Shown here piece by piece: positions 33,112 through 43,688 of a stretch of 64,000 nt of DNA. The DNA comes from Fistulifera solaris (lineage: Eukaryota > Bacillariophyta > Bacillariophyceae > Naviculales > Stauroneidaceae): the NCBI GenBank assembly GCA_030295235.1, contig AP026127.1:312501-376500 (forward strand), written 5' to 3'. The translations under genes and the position numbers were made by a program. The notes below the pieces were generated by a model that had not been told where the DNA came from, made no database searches, and saw nothing but the letters and a program-made list of their open reading frames with translations. Numbering within the stretch: position 1 is the first letter of the stretch; each line of letters starts with the position of its first letter.

Positions 33112-34661
33112 TTACATCATATTCGACTGCAACAACACTTTTTCCGCAGCCTTGCGTACCGAATTGAGCTGCGCCATGAAATGGTCTGCTTTCAGCATCC
33201 GCTCCCGCGATAATTGACGCTGTTTATTGTTGGCAGCATGATAAATGAAATGTTTCGAGAAATGTTCCGGCTGCAAACTAACAATGCGCTGCATGTTGCA
33301 TCCTCCCTTGACTCCCGTGAAAACTGATACCCACCGGACCAAAATTCGACATTCATGCTCTCTTGACCGTCACTGCGATATTCCGGAGGATCGAATGGTG
33401 GTAAAAAACTTCCCATGCACAAGTCTTGCAGGCGATGGATCTGATCACGCGTGGCCATCCAGCCACCTTGTTGTGCGATCAAATGCGGTTCTCCGGGAGA
33501 AGGCTTGGTCGCATCTTTCCCAAACGCACCCCCGTCGCCGCTCCAGTACCCGAAAATTCGATCCGCTTCTTTCATTTTCTTTCCCGGTCCCGGCAATAAC
33601 GCCACCCAACCGAGATTGGGTAATTTTCTAACAGCCATGGCTTCGATCGTCGTCTCCCATATCACAATATCATCTCGAGAAGGAGAAGCTGGTATCGGCG
33701 CTTCTCGGGGAATCAAATCATCCGTTAAATTGACGTGACAGCAGATGGATGGATCAAAATGGGCTTCGGACGACGACGAAAACTCGTAATCAAGGGGAAT
33801 GGGCGCAAGCTTCGTCTGCGGACCATTCTCGGCCGGATTGAGCAAAACTTCGACTCGCACAAATCCCGGTACCATACGATCCAACTGGGATCGCGACAGT
33901 GGCGCCTTCCAATCGGTACTACTACCGCTCAACGGTGCGGCCTCGCGCAAAACATCAATCGCTTGCGAGGTTTCCACAAAATGCTGAATGTGTTCCCCCG
34001 TAATCCGCATATCATCTTCGACGGCCACAAACAAATCATAATGTTCCATTTTATCGCGAATCACGTAACGGTGTTGTCGGGCCAGTGCCCGGGTGTTTTC
34101 CGATAATCGTGCTTGCGCTGTCGCTTCGCGCAACGGCGGATCGTATCCCAGCGGACACGCGTCATCCCAGACTTGGAGTCCGACATTCGGCGGCAAGTGT
34201 CGGCGAATCAAGGCCTCCCGTTCGGGTTGTAAGGAGAATGCGGTAATGAGAAAGACATCGACTTGCAACTGGGGGTCTTTCACAATGGATTGGATACTAT
34301 CGGCGAGGACGGGTAACAGCACTTCCTTGAGACGGTCTTGATTTTTGACCGTTTTGCGCTGTCCTGTATTGAATTCGGCCAAGGATGTTACAATATAGAG
34401 GACTTTTGTCGTTTTCTCGGATGACGCGGAAGATGATGAAGCACGCAGACCCGAGGGCAGAAACTCTTCGTAGGCGACGTACAGCACAACACAACCCGCT
34501 ATAACTTTCCAAAGCAGCCAAACACCAAAGAAAGCCCACCGATGTCGAGGATTCATGTTGTTGAAACGCTCTTTGCAGTTGATGTAGGCTGTCGTGATAT
34601 ATCCTTTGCGGGGACTGCCGACGTGTGTCTTATGAGAAGGTGAAAGAATGCGTTGTTTCAT
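33112..34661 (-). CDS. Type II membrane glycosyltransferase-like protein
   Basis: Start ATG at 34661. A short basic cytosolic tail precedes a single membrane helix (about residues 45-65, WAFFGVWLLWKVIAGCVVLY), as in Golgi glycosyltransferases. The lumenal part has VLYIVTSLAEFN, then HYDLFVAVEDDMRITGEHI; the EDDM is a likely DxD-type metal and nucleotide-sugar site. Later blocks: GWVALLPGPGKK, QQGGWMATRDQIHRL and NVEFWSGGYQF. The frame breaks at the AAAA of 33320-33323; one more base continues with GCNMQRIVSLQPEHFSKHFI, YHAANNKQ and ends at 33112. That tail looks conserved, so I accept it. The donor and acceptor sugars are unknown. Confidence 0.65.
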
Positions 34662-35254
34662 GATGGCGAATAATCTTGCTGTCTATCTCGTTCTCGCGAG
34701 CCTGGATTGAGTTCTAATAGAGCATGGAGATTGACGAAGAAAACCTTTGCAACTCTCTTCAATATTTCACACGGTCATGGATGGTCTTCCATGGTCGGTC
34801 ACTCTCGTGTTCAACAATAAAAAAGCATCGCGGAGAAGCCTTTATTAGGAGAAGCGCATTTACCAGTTACCAGTAAGACAATGTTTGTGGCTCGATTCTC
34901 GATTAGGGGAGTAAAGTGTAGCTCAACTTTTCCGGGACTTAACTGGGTTTCAGTCTCGATTAGGAACCACAGCTTATCTTTTGCACTAGCCTACTTCCCA
35001 TCCTGCCGAAAGACACCTACACAAATAGATGAATGAATGGAATAACCGAATGAAGACTCTCTAGTCTTATCAGCCTTATGTGTTAGGTGTATATCTATGA
35101 TCGAACAACATTACCTAAGCCGAGATTATCCATCGTTCGACATACGACCATGACGACGCCAAACAACGAAACAAAGAGCAGTCGGCGCCATCGAGGACCT
35201 AAAGATTCGCCAAATCGTTAGTATCATTGACAGATCGTTGAAGCAATCACGTCA
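34662..35254. other. Intergenic region
   Basis: 5' region of the glycosyltransferase-like gene and the region beyond the 3' end of the aldo/keto reductase. No gene, RNA or repeat seen. Confidence 0.35.
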
Positions 35255-36214
35255 CTACCACTTACTCTCCAAAGTCGATTTGCTCAAGGCAACTTGATCC
35301 AAATCTCGGACATCCTTCTCCGCCAGAGACCAACCCAAGCAACCCACCGAATCACGAGCCTGTTCGACCGAACGACATCCGACCAACGGAATCACGTTGT
35401 GCTGAATACACCAATTCAAGGCCACTTGTCCCATGGTTTTCCCATACTTTTGTGCCTTTTCCTCAATTTTTGCACGCAAGGGCTGAATATCATCCCATTG
35501 GAGGCGGAGCATCTTGGCCGGTTTATTATGCTGCCATTTCTCCGTCGTCAATCCGCCCGTCAACAGCCCTTGCCCAATGGGAGAGAAGGCTACAATCTTG
35601 ACGCCCAATTCTCGACACGTCGCTTCCATTTCTTGCAATGCTTTCGAATTGTAATCCAGTAAACTGTAATGCACTTGATTGCAAATAACGGGAACTCCGT
35701 AGCGTTCTCCCGCCGCGACGGCTCGTCGCACTTGGTCGGCATTGCAATTGCTCAAACCCATGGCTTGGATGAGACCTTTCTTCTTACATAACGCCGCCGC
35801 TTCGACCCAGTATTCGATCGAACGACACCAATGCACGGGTGAATGCAACAAATAAATTGGAATACAGTCGACTTTCAACCTTTGACAGCTGGCCCGGACG
35901 GCGGCTTCGAAATCCGAATGCCACAACCGCCACGGTGCGGGGAGAAACTTGGTCATGAAAATCGGCGGACTAGCCTCAAACAATCGACCCAAACGCTGTT
36001 CCGAGGTTCCACCGCCATACCCTTCGGCGGTATCGTACAAAGTAACGCCGGCCGCAGTACAAATGTCCACAATGTCGCGGCAAGTTTCATCGGACAGATT
36101 TCCGTGGTGATTGACGACCTTGTCGTCGAGCCAGGTCGTGCCCCATTGAAGGGTTCCAATCGCCAATGGGACTTTCAATTCAATGCTGTGTTTCATCAGT
36201 TCGACGACGCTCAT
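35255..36214 (-). CDS. Aldo/keto reductase
   Basis: NADPH-dependent oxidoreductase of the AKR superfamily, 319 residues, uninterrupted. I use ATG 36214 (MSVVELMKHS); the upstream open frame lacks an ATG. Catalytic residues are visible: Tyr in DTAEGYGGG, Asp in the same motif, Lys in IFMTKF, and His in YLLHSP. The cofactor end shows IPLVGCRSVEQARD, similar to the usual IPGxxxxxQ. No targeting peptide, so probably cytosolic. The substrate cannot be told; plant and algal relatives act on small aldehydes and ketones or pyridoxal. Confidence 0.88.
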   Translation of the reverse strand: MSVVELMKHSIELKVPLAIGTLQWGTTWLDDKVVNHHGNLSDETCRDIVDICTAAGVTLYDTAEGYGGGTSEQRLGRLFEASPPIFMTKFLPAPWRLWHSDFEAAVRASCQRLKVDCIPIYLLHSPVHWCRSIEYWVEAAALCKKKGLIQAMGLSNCNADQVRRAVAAGERYGVPVICNQVHYSLLDYNSKALQEMEATCRELGVKIVAFSPIGQGLLTGGLTTEKWQHNKPAKMLRLQWDDIQPLRAKIEEKAQKYGKTMGQVALNWCIQHNVIPLVGCRSVEQARDSVGCLGWSLAEKDVRDLDQVALSKSTLESKW

Positions 36215-36568
36215 GTTGTTATTGTTTAGAATCAACTCTTTCTCATGATAATGACAAAGATACTTTTTTCTTTTGTAACATCGACATGGTTTCGCTTCGG
36301 ATTTTGTTTTCTTCTTTTTGCGAACGCGCGCCAAAGAACAAAGAAGCGTGACGAGTGTGGCTCAATCTGTAGCGGGAAGAAAATACTCTCGGGTCAAGAG
36401 TGAGGTTCGTGTCTGCGGTCATTATTAGTCACGCAAGGACAAAACTACTGTCATGAGTCACGCATCTTGTCGAATGTGCCTAGGTCCCTGACCCCTGATT
36501 CGTGGGATGATTTTAGAATATACTCCGTAATAGAGTCACCAGCAAGTACCTTACAATGACTGTTGTTG
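36215..36568. other. Intergenic region
   Basis: 354 nt, 5' region of the aldo/keto reductase. No gene seen. Confidence 0.35.
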
Positions 36569-37390
36569 TCATTGCTGCTCTTCTCCCGACAAGAGCATTT
36601 CCACATCACAGTCTCGTTGCTCCAGCAGCGCATACCTCAATAACAACCGCAATTCGAATTCTTGCAAACTCCTCAGTTGCTCTTGTTCCACACTACCAAG
36701 TTGTTCCGCTGTGCTGCAGAAATCAATGAATGCAAAGGGATCCCAACAGCCGGGCGCCACGACGACGTGTCGTCGCTGGCCCTTGGACGCTAGGATGGAA
36801 TGTCTTCGGGCCGAGTGTGTCGAAACCACGTCCGCGATTATCTCGGGAGTATGAACGGAAGACCATTGCAACAGTGTCTGATGAATCAAATGAACGCTGG
36901 AAGCAGCATACCCAAAATTCGTATACTCCTTGGGTCCACCCGCGGCCCAGTATTTGGCATTTTCGAATCCCGAATGGCCCCCTTCTCCTATGCAGGCACC
37001 TTCGCATCGATGGATCAGAGAATGGACCAAGTCGTTCACATCACACAAAGGATGATCTTGATGCCACGAGGTCGGATGTGTGGCCGCATATTCCGCAACA
37101 TGTAAATTGGTTTCGTTGACACCGAGCAATACTTCGTGAGCCGCATCACCATGACCACAAATGAGGAGCCAAATCGCTTGTGCTATGTTCGATGGGGTCG
37201 GTTGTGTCCCGAAGAGCCAGAAGTCCGTCGTTTTCAACGACCGAAGTGCCGATCTTCCGTGACGCTGGAGAGTGTATTGTAACGCCAGCGGTCGGGTGGC
37301 TACCGAAAAGTCGACGTTGCGCAATTCGGGAAGACTCGATGCGCTGAACAAGGCAAGGAACAGTACAATGAAACGCAAGAATGCACTCAT
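36569..37390 (-). CDS. Secreted or lumenal protein of unknown function
   Basis: 273 residues, uninterrupted, ATG at 37390. A clear signal peptide (MSAFLRFIVLFLALFSASS) with cleavage near SLPELR. The mature part is rich in His and has eight or more Cys or His residues in two dense blocks: HQDHPLCDVNDLVHSLIHR and CEGACIGEGGHSGFENAKYW, then VVVAPGCWDPFAFIDFC. One NET sequon is present (NETNLH). This pattern of paired Cys with conserved His suggests a disulfide-bonded or metal-binding fold, but I recognise no family. No ER-retention signal at the C-terminus (SGEEQQ). Confidence 0.7.
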   Translation of the reverse strand: MSAFLRFIVLFLALFSASSLPELRNVDFSVATRPLALQYTLQRHGRSALRSLKTTDFWLFGTQPTPSNIAQAIWLLICGHGDAAHEVLLGVNETNLHVAEYAATHPTSWHQDHPLCDVNDLVHSLIHRCEGACIGEGGHSGFENAKYWAAGGPKEYTNFGYAASSVHLIHQTLLQWSSVHTPEIIADVVSTHSARRHSILASKGQRRHVVVAPGCWDPFAFIDFCSTAEQLGSVEQEQLRSLQEFELRLLLRYALLEQRDCDVEMLLSGEEQQ

Positions 37391-37882
37391 TTGACAAAGT
37401 TGGATTGAAAGAATCCGTTGAAACAATATATTTGCGCCGCCAAAGTCAATAAAAATAATAATCTATCTATTTATAATGGGCCGAGGCTGAGTGTCCGTGT
37501 GCGTGTGTCCGTCACGGTAGGAACTTTTTTGCCGCTTTTTTCCGGTTTTTCTTCGTCAAATGGTTTAGACGCTGTTCGGCTTGCGAACCCGCGAAGCGCC
37601 AACATCGAGTCCCGGCTACGGGCTCAGTCAGTCTTTTGCTTTTCAACTTTTCCACGGGGAACGAGCCCCCCGCTTGCGGGAAGGGCGAGAACGAAAAAAG
37701 CTCCCCGAAGGCATAGCCCGCCGCAGGCGGCCAGTAATAATAATGCATTATGCAACGGAGTCTTGAATAACGCTAAACCCTATACAACTACTGCACAGTC
37801 TCCCAAAAAACTAGGGTGCAAAACAAACATAACAGTACAGCTATTTTCAGATTTACAAAGATATACACACAAAATTGCTGGT
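37391..37882. other. Spacer with GC clusters, unlike its surroundings
   Basis: No credible gene. Between about 37575 and 37735 are short GC-rich hairpins: CCCGCTTGCGGG (37669-37680), CCGCCGCAGGCGG (about 37717-37730), CCCGGCTACGGG (about 37612-37623). They sit among T- and A-rich DNA. Such GC clusters are more typical of organelle or plasmid intergenic DNA, so an insertion of mitochondrial origin is possible. Confidence 0.4.
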
Positions 37883-40191
37883 TTAGGAGTCAAGCGCAGC
37901 CCATTCTAAAGGAATTCTCCGATAGTCTCGGGCGCTGCTTCGGTTTTCGTGTCGTCGACCCATCAAGTCCTGTAGCCGCATTCGCCCTTCGAATATGGTA
38001 TCCCACGCACGTTTCAACGTTTTGGTGACTTGCGTGAGGGTCTCGCACGATTTTTGTTGGTGCATCTTCCGAAAAGGTGACCAGTTTCAAATCTTCCAAA
38101 TCGTTCAGCCGGCATCCATATTGATGGGAATCTCGCGATCGTCTCCCCTTCCGAAGAAGGTCATTGACTTGGCAGCTACCTTCCCGAACCAGTTGAGATC
38201 GTGACAAAGTTGCCGGCTCCGCCCGTGCTGTTCGATAATCGACACAGCCACTCGTGAACCAAGGCCGCCCGGGAGGCTCTTTGTGACCCGGCCGTTTGCC
38301 AGATACTTGAGTGCTCCACTGTTGCGATGAGAAATCTTGGAAGTCAAGAATGTTTTGACCAACAAATTGTATCGGGCTAGCTTGTTCGAGTAACGCAAAA
38401 CGGTCCGCCAACAACCATAGGGAAACAGAGACGACCGCCAGCAAGTCCAACTTGGGACTATCGAATCGTTGCGATCCAATCACCAGTAGAAACGTCAACA
38501 CGCTGACAAAATCAAAGACGAAAGCATCGGCAGGACGGAACACCAATTTGGTCTTTGGCAGCACGGCAGGAACATTCGCCATGGGAACTCCTTCGAAATT
38601 CGCGGATTTCGAGAGGCATCTTCATCTTGCCTTTCTTGCCAGTGTTCGGTTTGGGCGGTAGCGCCGCCGATATCGAACATATCCGCTATTTCATAAAGAA
38701 TATTCGGGCGGCCGGATGACGAGCGGCTTCTTTTTCTCTTCGTCGGGTAAAGGTCGCCATATCACCACTACTTCTTCGTACGTCACCGACGATTTCTGAT
38801 TGGGAGATGAGCGTACGGAATAACTTGTCGCCGACCAGTTCAGCGTGAATATATTGACGAGATTGCTGATTGTGGCACGTTCTAATACCTGCATGGGAGG
38901 TCGTGTCAAGTTGGGCCCCAAAGTTCCTACATCGTGAGGGCGCCGGATGTCCGGTCGAACCAGTGCAGTTCCCTTGACTGAATTATAATGGGTTGACGCG
39001 GGCGAGCGACTTTCTTGAGATAAAATTCGAGAATCACCGTCAAAAATGCATTCTTCAAATGGTGCGAGGGCATCAAAAGGATCTTCGGAGGTCACAAACT
39101 GCTTTTTCCGAACCGCCATAGCGAGTCAATTTGAAGAAGGGAGTGTTGCCACCGTTGCGCTCCTCCGGCGTGGGTACGGAAAGCTGCAAACGACGTGCCA
39201 GGAACGAAGGAAGCGACTTTTGATTCGCCCATTCATCCAGTCGCTGCGATACAGCGGCAGCCAAGCTTCGGTACATCTTTTTTAGTGCCTTCGATGACGA
39301 ATCTTCAATGTCATCCAGACGGCGTTTGACCCAAGAAGCCGACCGCTGGACGACGCTGGCTTGTAGATAATCCAATTTCGGAAGGAACAATCGACCGCGA
39401 GTAATTTCGCGAGAATAGCCAGCGACGATAAACTAGAACTCTTCCACCAAATAGTAAGTCTTCGTCGTGATTCCGTACTTTTCCTTCCGCATCGAATCGT
39501 TCCGGATAAAACTCCCGCGCCAAAGTCTCATCCAAACCGGAGACATCCGGCACAACCGACAATCGGAGCAAATACCCCGCATTGAGTGCCTCGCACAGAT
39601 CCAAATCACGTTTGGTGAGTAATGAAAAGCCGGCATCTTCCAAACAGGTGCGCGTGTACTCGGGCAGTTTCTCATCTTCCAACGCACTTTGGCCCAGTTT
39701 TTCACCTTGTAGGTACGATAAGAGACGCGATTCGTCGTGGGCGACGGCGTGATAAATGTCATCCAGTCGCCGTAACATATAGGGAGTCTCAAAAAATGAG
39801 ACAGGAAAGACGTCTTTGGTCGGAGAAGGTAGTTTGGAGTCGGAGTACGTTACAATGCGGCACGTGGGGCGTTCATCGTCTTGGTTGTCGTCTTTCGATG
39901 GGTCAAATTTTACACTTGTCTCAACACTTGTTTCGCCATTCACTGGTTCATCTTTGAAGGCTTCTTCTCCCAATATGTGTGTCAACACGGTCGCACGTTC
40001 GATCACGGACGCGATCAATGGTTTCGAACGCTTCGTTCGACTCTCCTTTCGGCAAGAAAATCGCGAAAGTCGTGGGGAGAAAAGACGACGGATGGATATG
40101 TAGCGCGATGAATATCCACTTTCTTGGGGTAGCGTAACGTAAAACCTTCGATACTCGAGATGCTTATCAGCAAGAAAACCATCATGGCCAT
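37883..40191 (-). CDS. DUF3754 (TMEM143-like) membrane protein
   Basis: Start ATG 40191; MAMMVFLLISISSIEGF is a signal-like segment with a Phe after the predicted cleavage point, compatible with plastid import. Family motifs: RVLVYRRGYSRE (RRG), then LPKLDYLQASVV, EEVVVIWRPL near the middle, ISKEFP MANVPAVLP with KLVFRPADAF, and helices FDFVSVLTFLLVIGS and LDLLAVVSVSLWLLA. It is broken many times: near 40035, 39445, 39110, 38705, 38585, 38320, and again in the last 200 nt, where the most protein-like frame is RAWDTIFEGRMRLQDL ending at 37883. The number of breaks is the highest in the window, so a pseudogene is a real alternative to assembly error. The family has unknown function and is found in mitochondria and plastids. 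Confidence 0.6.
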
Positions 40192-41686
40192 CGCCAAACT
40201 GGAGGTATCCTCTGCACGGCGAACACGGGGAGGGTTCGTTTCCTCGTTCGAGAGTGAATTGCGTTCATTTGTCAGACTCAATTTTCTTTTGTTCGAATAA
40301 TGTATGTTTTATTCTTTTGCTCGAAGACAAGGTACAACAAGAGGTATCTTTGGTGTCGTGAGATCTTCACGAAAGCAATGAATTTCAACAAGAACAAAGG
40401 GAGGAAGATCGCCAACGCGCGACGTGGCACCATATTATTCTTGTAGTTAAAGGACACGTGCCAATCTTTGTATCGTCGTCAAAGTATCGAAAACCGGGGT
40501 TTTGAAATAGTATGGAACAATGCTTCTTTGCGGTACTGCATTTGAGTAGATCTTGTTTTATATTTAACAGAAGGACATCCAGCGTTTCTGCTCTTAGGCA
40601 TAACCCAAAAATTCAAAAATTTTGGTCTGCTCCATAATTCTCCTCTGAGCAAAGCTCCTTGCTCCTTTGTATGATCAATGATCAGTACCTCTTGATCCTT
40701 TTCGACGATTTTAGTATTTGAATGATGACAATTTTTCTATTGCAACTAATGAAAGAAGCAAAACTCATAATTACCTTTCAAGTCCGAAGAATTCCCGCCA
40801 ACCAGTCCTTTGCGTGCGAGAGCTTCTGCCCAAAGACCTTGCTAAGTTTCAAAGTTCCCACGAAATTCCATGCTTTTATTAATCATGGAAAAGCCGAAAT
40901 GCCAAGTCAGAGTAAAGTACATCATGCCGCGGGGTTTGTCTTTCTCAAACGTGCAGCGTAACAGTTCCAATACATCACTCCGTCTCAAGACAATACACGG
41001 CACGTTGATAGCTCTTTTGCGAGTTCATCGGATTGAGACCGTTGATGGAGCATGAATGCAGATGGGAGATGGGAGGGATGAACATGATGAAGATGCTCCG
41101 TTCGAGGCAATTTAGGATTACCTTTCCGCTCTAGCTCATGACTGACGTCATTATGATAGCCAAAGTACTATAAAACCGAAAGCTGCACCGAAATGGAACT
41201 ACTTATAAGCTGTACTGTCTACAATCGACTACGTACGTATTGCACGCCACGCAGCAAGGCATTTTGTAATAATTTTCTAGATAAAATGTGGTTTGAATAA
41301 GCCATTTTTTGAAATTTTTGTTTGTGAAACAAATATTTGGTCCACATTTGTCCTTAATGTTACCAATATCCTCATTTGACGAAATTTGATATTGTACTGG
41401 TACCTCGAAAAAGATCTTTGTGACTGTTCTGTGACTATGACTATGACTTTGTGACTGTTTGCTTGTCGCTTCTTACACGACAGTAGGAAAAGGTGTCGAG
41501 AAGGACACCGTTCCTCCATCGCTCTCCTCCGCACAACGCACGACGCACGTCATGCCGCGTCAAACGTGTTGACAAAGCTCTTTTGGGGTGCGTTGGACAA
41601 GATTGACTGTTGTGCTGAAGTAAAGAGACGACTCGACCGTGCGCACAAGAACAAGTAAAACATTTCCTCATTGGACATCCACCACC
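40192..41686. other. Long intergenic region
   Basis: 1.5 kb with no convincing gene. The short open frames here lack codon structure and homology. A motif TCATGACTGACGTCATTATG with a CRE-like TGACGTCA lies near 41138, and TACTATAAAACC, a possible TATA box, lies near 41168. Confidence 0.4.
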
Positions 41687-42682
41687 ATGGCTTGCACGGC
41701 GTGTCATCTCGCGAAACGCAAATGCGACAAGAAATCGCCCTGTTCGCGCTGCATCAGCAAAGGACTCGAATGCATTCCTCATATCTCCCGTCAAGGAAAA
41801 AAAGAAAGTCCGGAGGATGGAGGAGAAAAAAGATGACGGCCTCGATCGTCTCCTGCTCGAACAAGTGACCGGGACGGAACCCGTGCAGGGCCACACGCAC
41901 CACTTTGGATTGAAGTATTTGGTGCGCTCTTGGATTTCGTTTGCGTTCAAACGGCGGAGTTTTCATCTCATGCAGCGGGGATGTGCGCTGGCCATTAAAG
42001 TGGGGTTTTCGATGGATGAAATATTTTGCGAACAGCCCAATTCACGGGAGATGGATTTTTGAAAAATATTATATTAGTACCCATGGAAGCGCAGCACTTA
42101 TATGTCCCCACACCGCTACAGTGGACGGAAATTCCCGAGCGACTTTTGCGAAACACCGATACCATCGGTTCTTCCGGAAATAGAGAAGGACGGTGGATAT
42201 GGATGCGTGAGATGATTAAGGGAGAATCGAGGTATCTTGTATCGGAAGCGTTCGAAAGAGATATTGCTCCATGGAGCTCATTACATAAAGCATGGGAAGA
42301 CAACCGGGGTGCCGTGATCGATTTATTTGTCATTGCCGAAGATAAGCACAAGCATACCAAGTCCTTTGCGCATCAAATATCCTTATACAAAGACCAGGTT
42401 ATAAATGGGGAAGGAAATCGTCTCACTCGCACTCGCGTCCGACTTCGCTCGAAAAATGAAGGGATTATTATGGTCGACCAAGTGACGTGCTTGGAGATTG
42501 TCAATCTCGACGTGGCGTACTTGTTTGCGGAATACGTCCGCGTCGAACCCGAACCAATGAAATCAACACACTCCGCCAAAGACAACCGGCTTGTAAATAC
42601 TGGCACATTTTTCGAGTACTTTGATTTGGACAATATCGTTTTGGATAATGATCTGGAACAGATTTTTAACTTGGTGCAATAA
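41687..42682 (+). CDS. Zn2Cys6 (fungal-type binuclear cluster) transcription regulator
   Basis: Start ATG at 41687 in a perfect context (CACCACCATGG). The first 30 residues hold C-x2-C-x6-C-x5-C-x2-C-x6-C (ACTACHLAKRKCDKKS, then PCSRCISKGLEC), exactly the spacing of the Gal4-type cluster that binds two zinc ions and CGG half-sites in fungi. After the cluster: a Lys/Glu-rich linker, LLLEQVTGTEP, and LVRSWISFAFKRRSFHLMQR, then GCALAIKVGFSMDEIF. A C-terminal part of about 200 residues (VDQVTCLEIVNLDVAYLF) is unknown and lacks the usual fungal middle homology region. Two breaks: the AAAAAA at 41826-41831 and the TTTTT at 42056-42060. About 330 residues. No intron. Confidence 0.75.
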
Positions 42683-43688
42683 TTGACAAGGAATGAATCA
42701 ATCAATCATATTCACGACCAGATATCAGTGTTAATGCGCTACTTGTTGATGGTCTTCGAATTCTTTGTTAACATGGTTACAATTGATTCTTTGAAACCAT
42801 TTTTGCATCACCTGATCGACGTCTTTCGTTTGATTCAACCATCACCGCGTCGCCACTGTCACGTTAGCAGTTCTTTATTGGCCCATTTCGCCATTTATTA
42901 TGCGTAATGACATTGTGGTAGTCAAATTAGCGGTTGTCAGTGGTTGTAATTCCTAGTATTGTCACGGTCACCGGTCACGGTCACGATCTTGAACACGACG
43001 ACTTTCTAGTCAGTCACGGAGCGTGCGTCAAGATAGGCGCGCTCAAAGGACTCCTCCTCCTCCTCAAAGCGCAATGGCGGGAACTTTGCCGGACATAGGA
43101 CTCTTATCAGTTCATTTAGAATCTTGTAGAACTCAAATGAAAATTACTATAGTACGAGACTTTCATTACCTCTAAGTATTTTATCCGTTAAAATTAATTG
43201 TATTATCGTTGATGTACTAAGTAGCCATATTCGGTTATAAACGGGCCTTGAACTTCGACTCTTGCAAACGAAAATGTCATCATGTCCCGTTTCCTTCCGC
43301 TACTGCGGCACGAGACTTAAGACCAGACTGTTGATCCAAAAGTACAAATGGATTTCCGGGACTTGGCTTTCGTGCGCGCTCCGTCCGTGATTCCTATCCG
43401 ACCGCCCGCGCTTACGTGACTGCACAAACACTCGCCATTTCTGTGTGGCAAAAAGTACTGAAGTTGACATTTTCTCAAGTCTCCCGCCAATAGAGTTTGA
43501 TGTCACTCTCACCAATAATGTACACGTGTTCTGGAGTCTGGCCAACCTCTCCCGCGCTCCCGATGCACAACAAAAATACGAGGCCTTGGGTCGAGCGTCG
43601 AGCCTCGCTCACCCGCCGTTTTCTCCCTCCAGACTTTCACCATAGCTTCAAAATCCAGGAAGGCGAGATATCGATCAAAGCAATCAGC
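42683..43688. other. Intergenic region
   Basis: 1.0 kb, the 5' region of cyclin H. GTCACGGTCACCGGTCACGGTCACG (about 42961-42985) is a short direct and inverted repeat. No gene seen. Confidence 0.35.

Noticed and set aside
41441-41950. Open frame of 169 residues on the minus strand
   Set aside because: It overlaps the Zn2Cys6 coding region in antisense, and its Arg/Cys-rich composition is what an antisense frame of that cluster would give.
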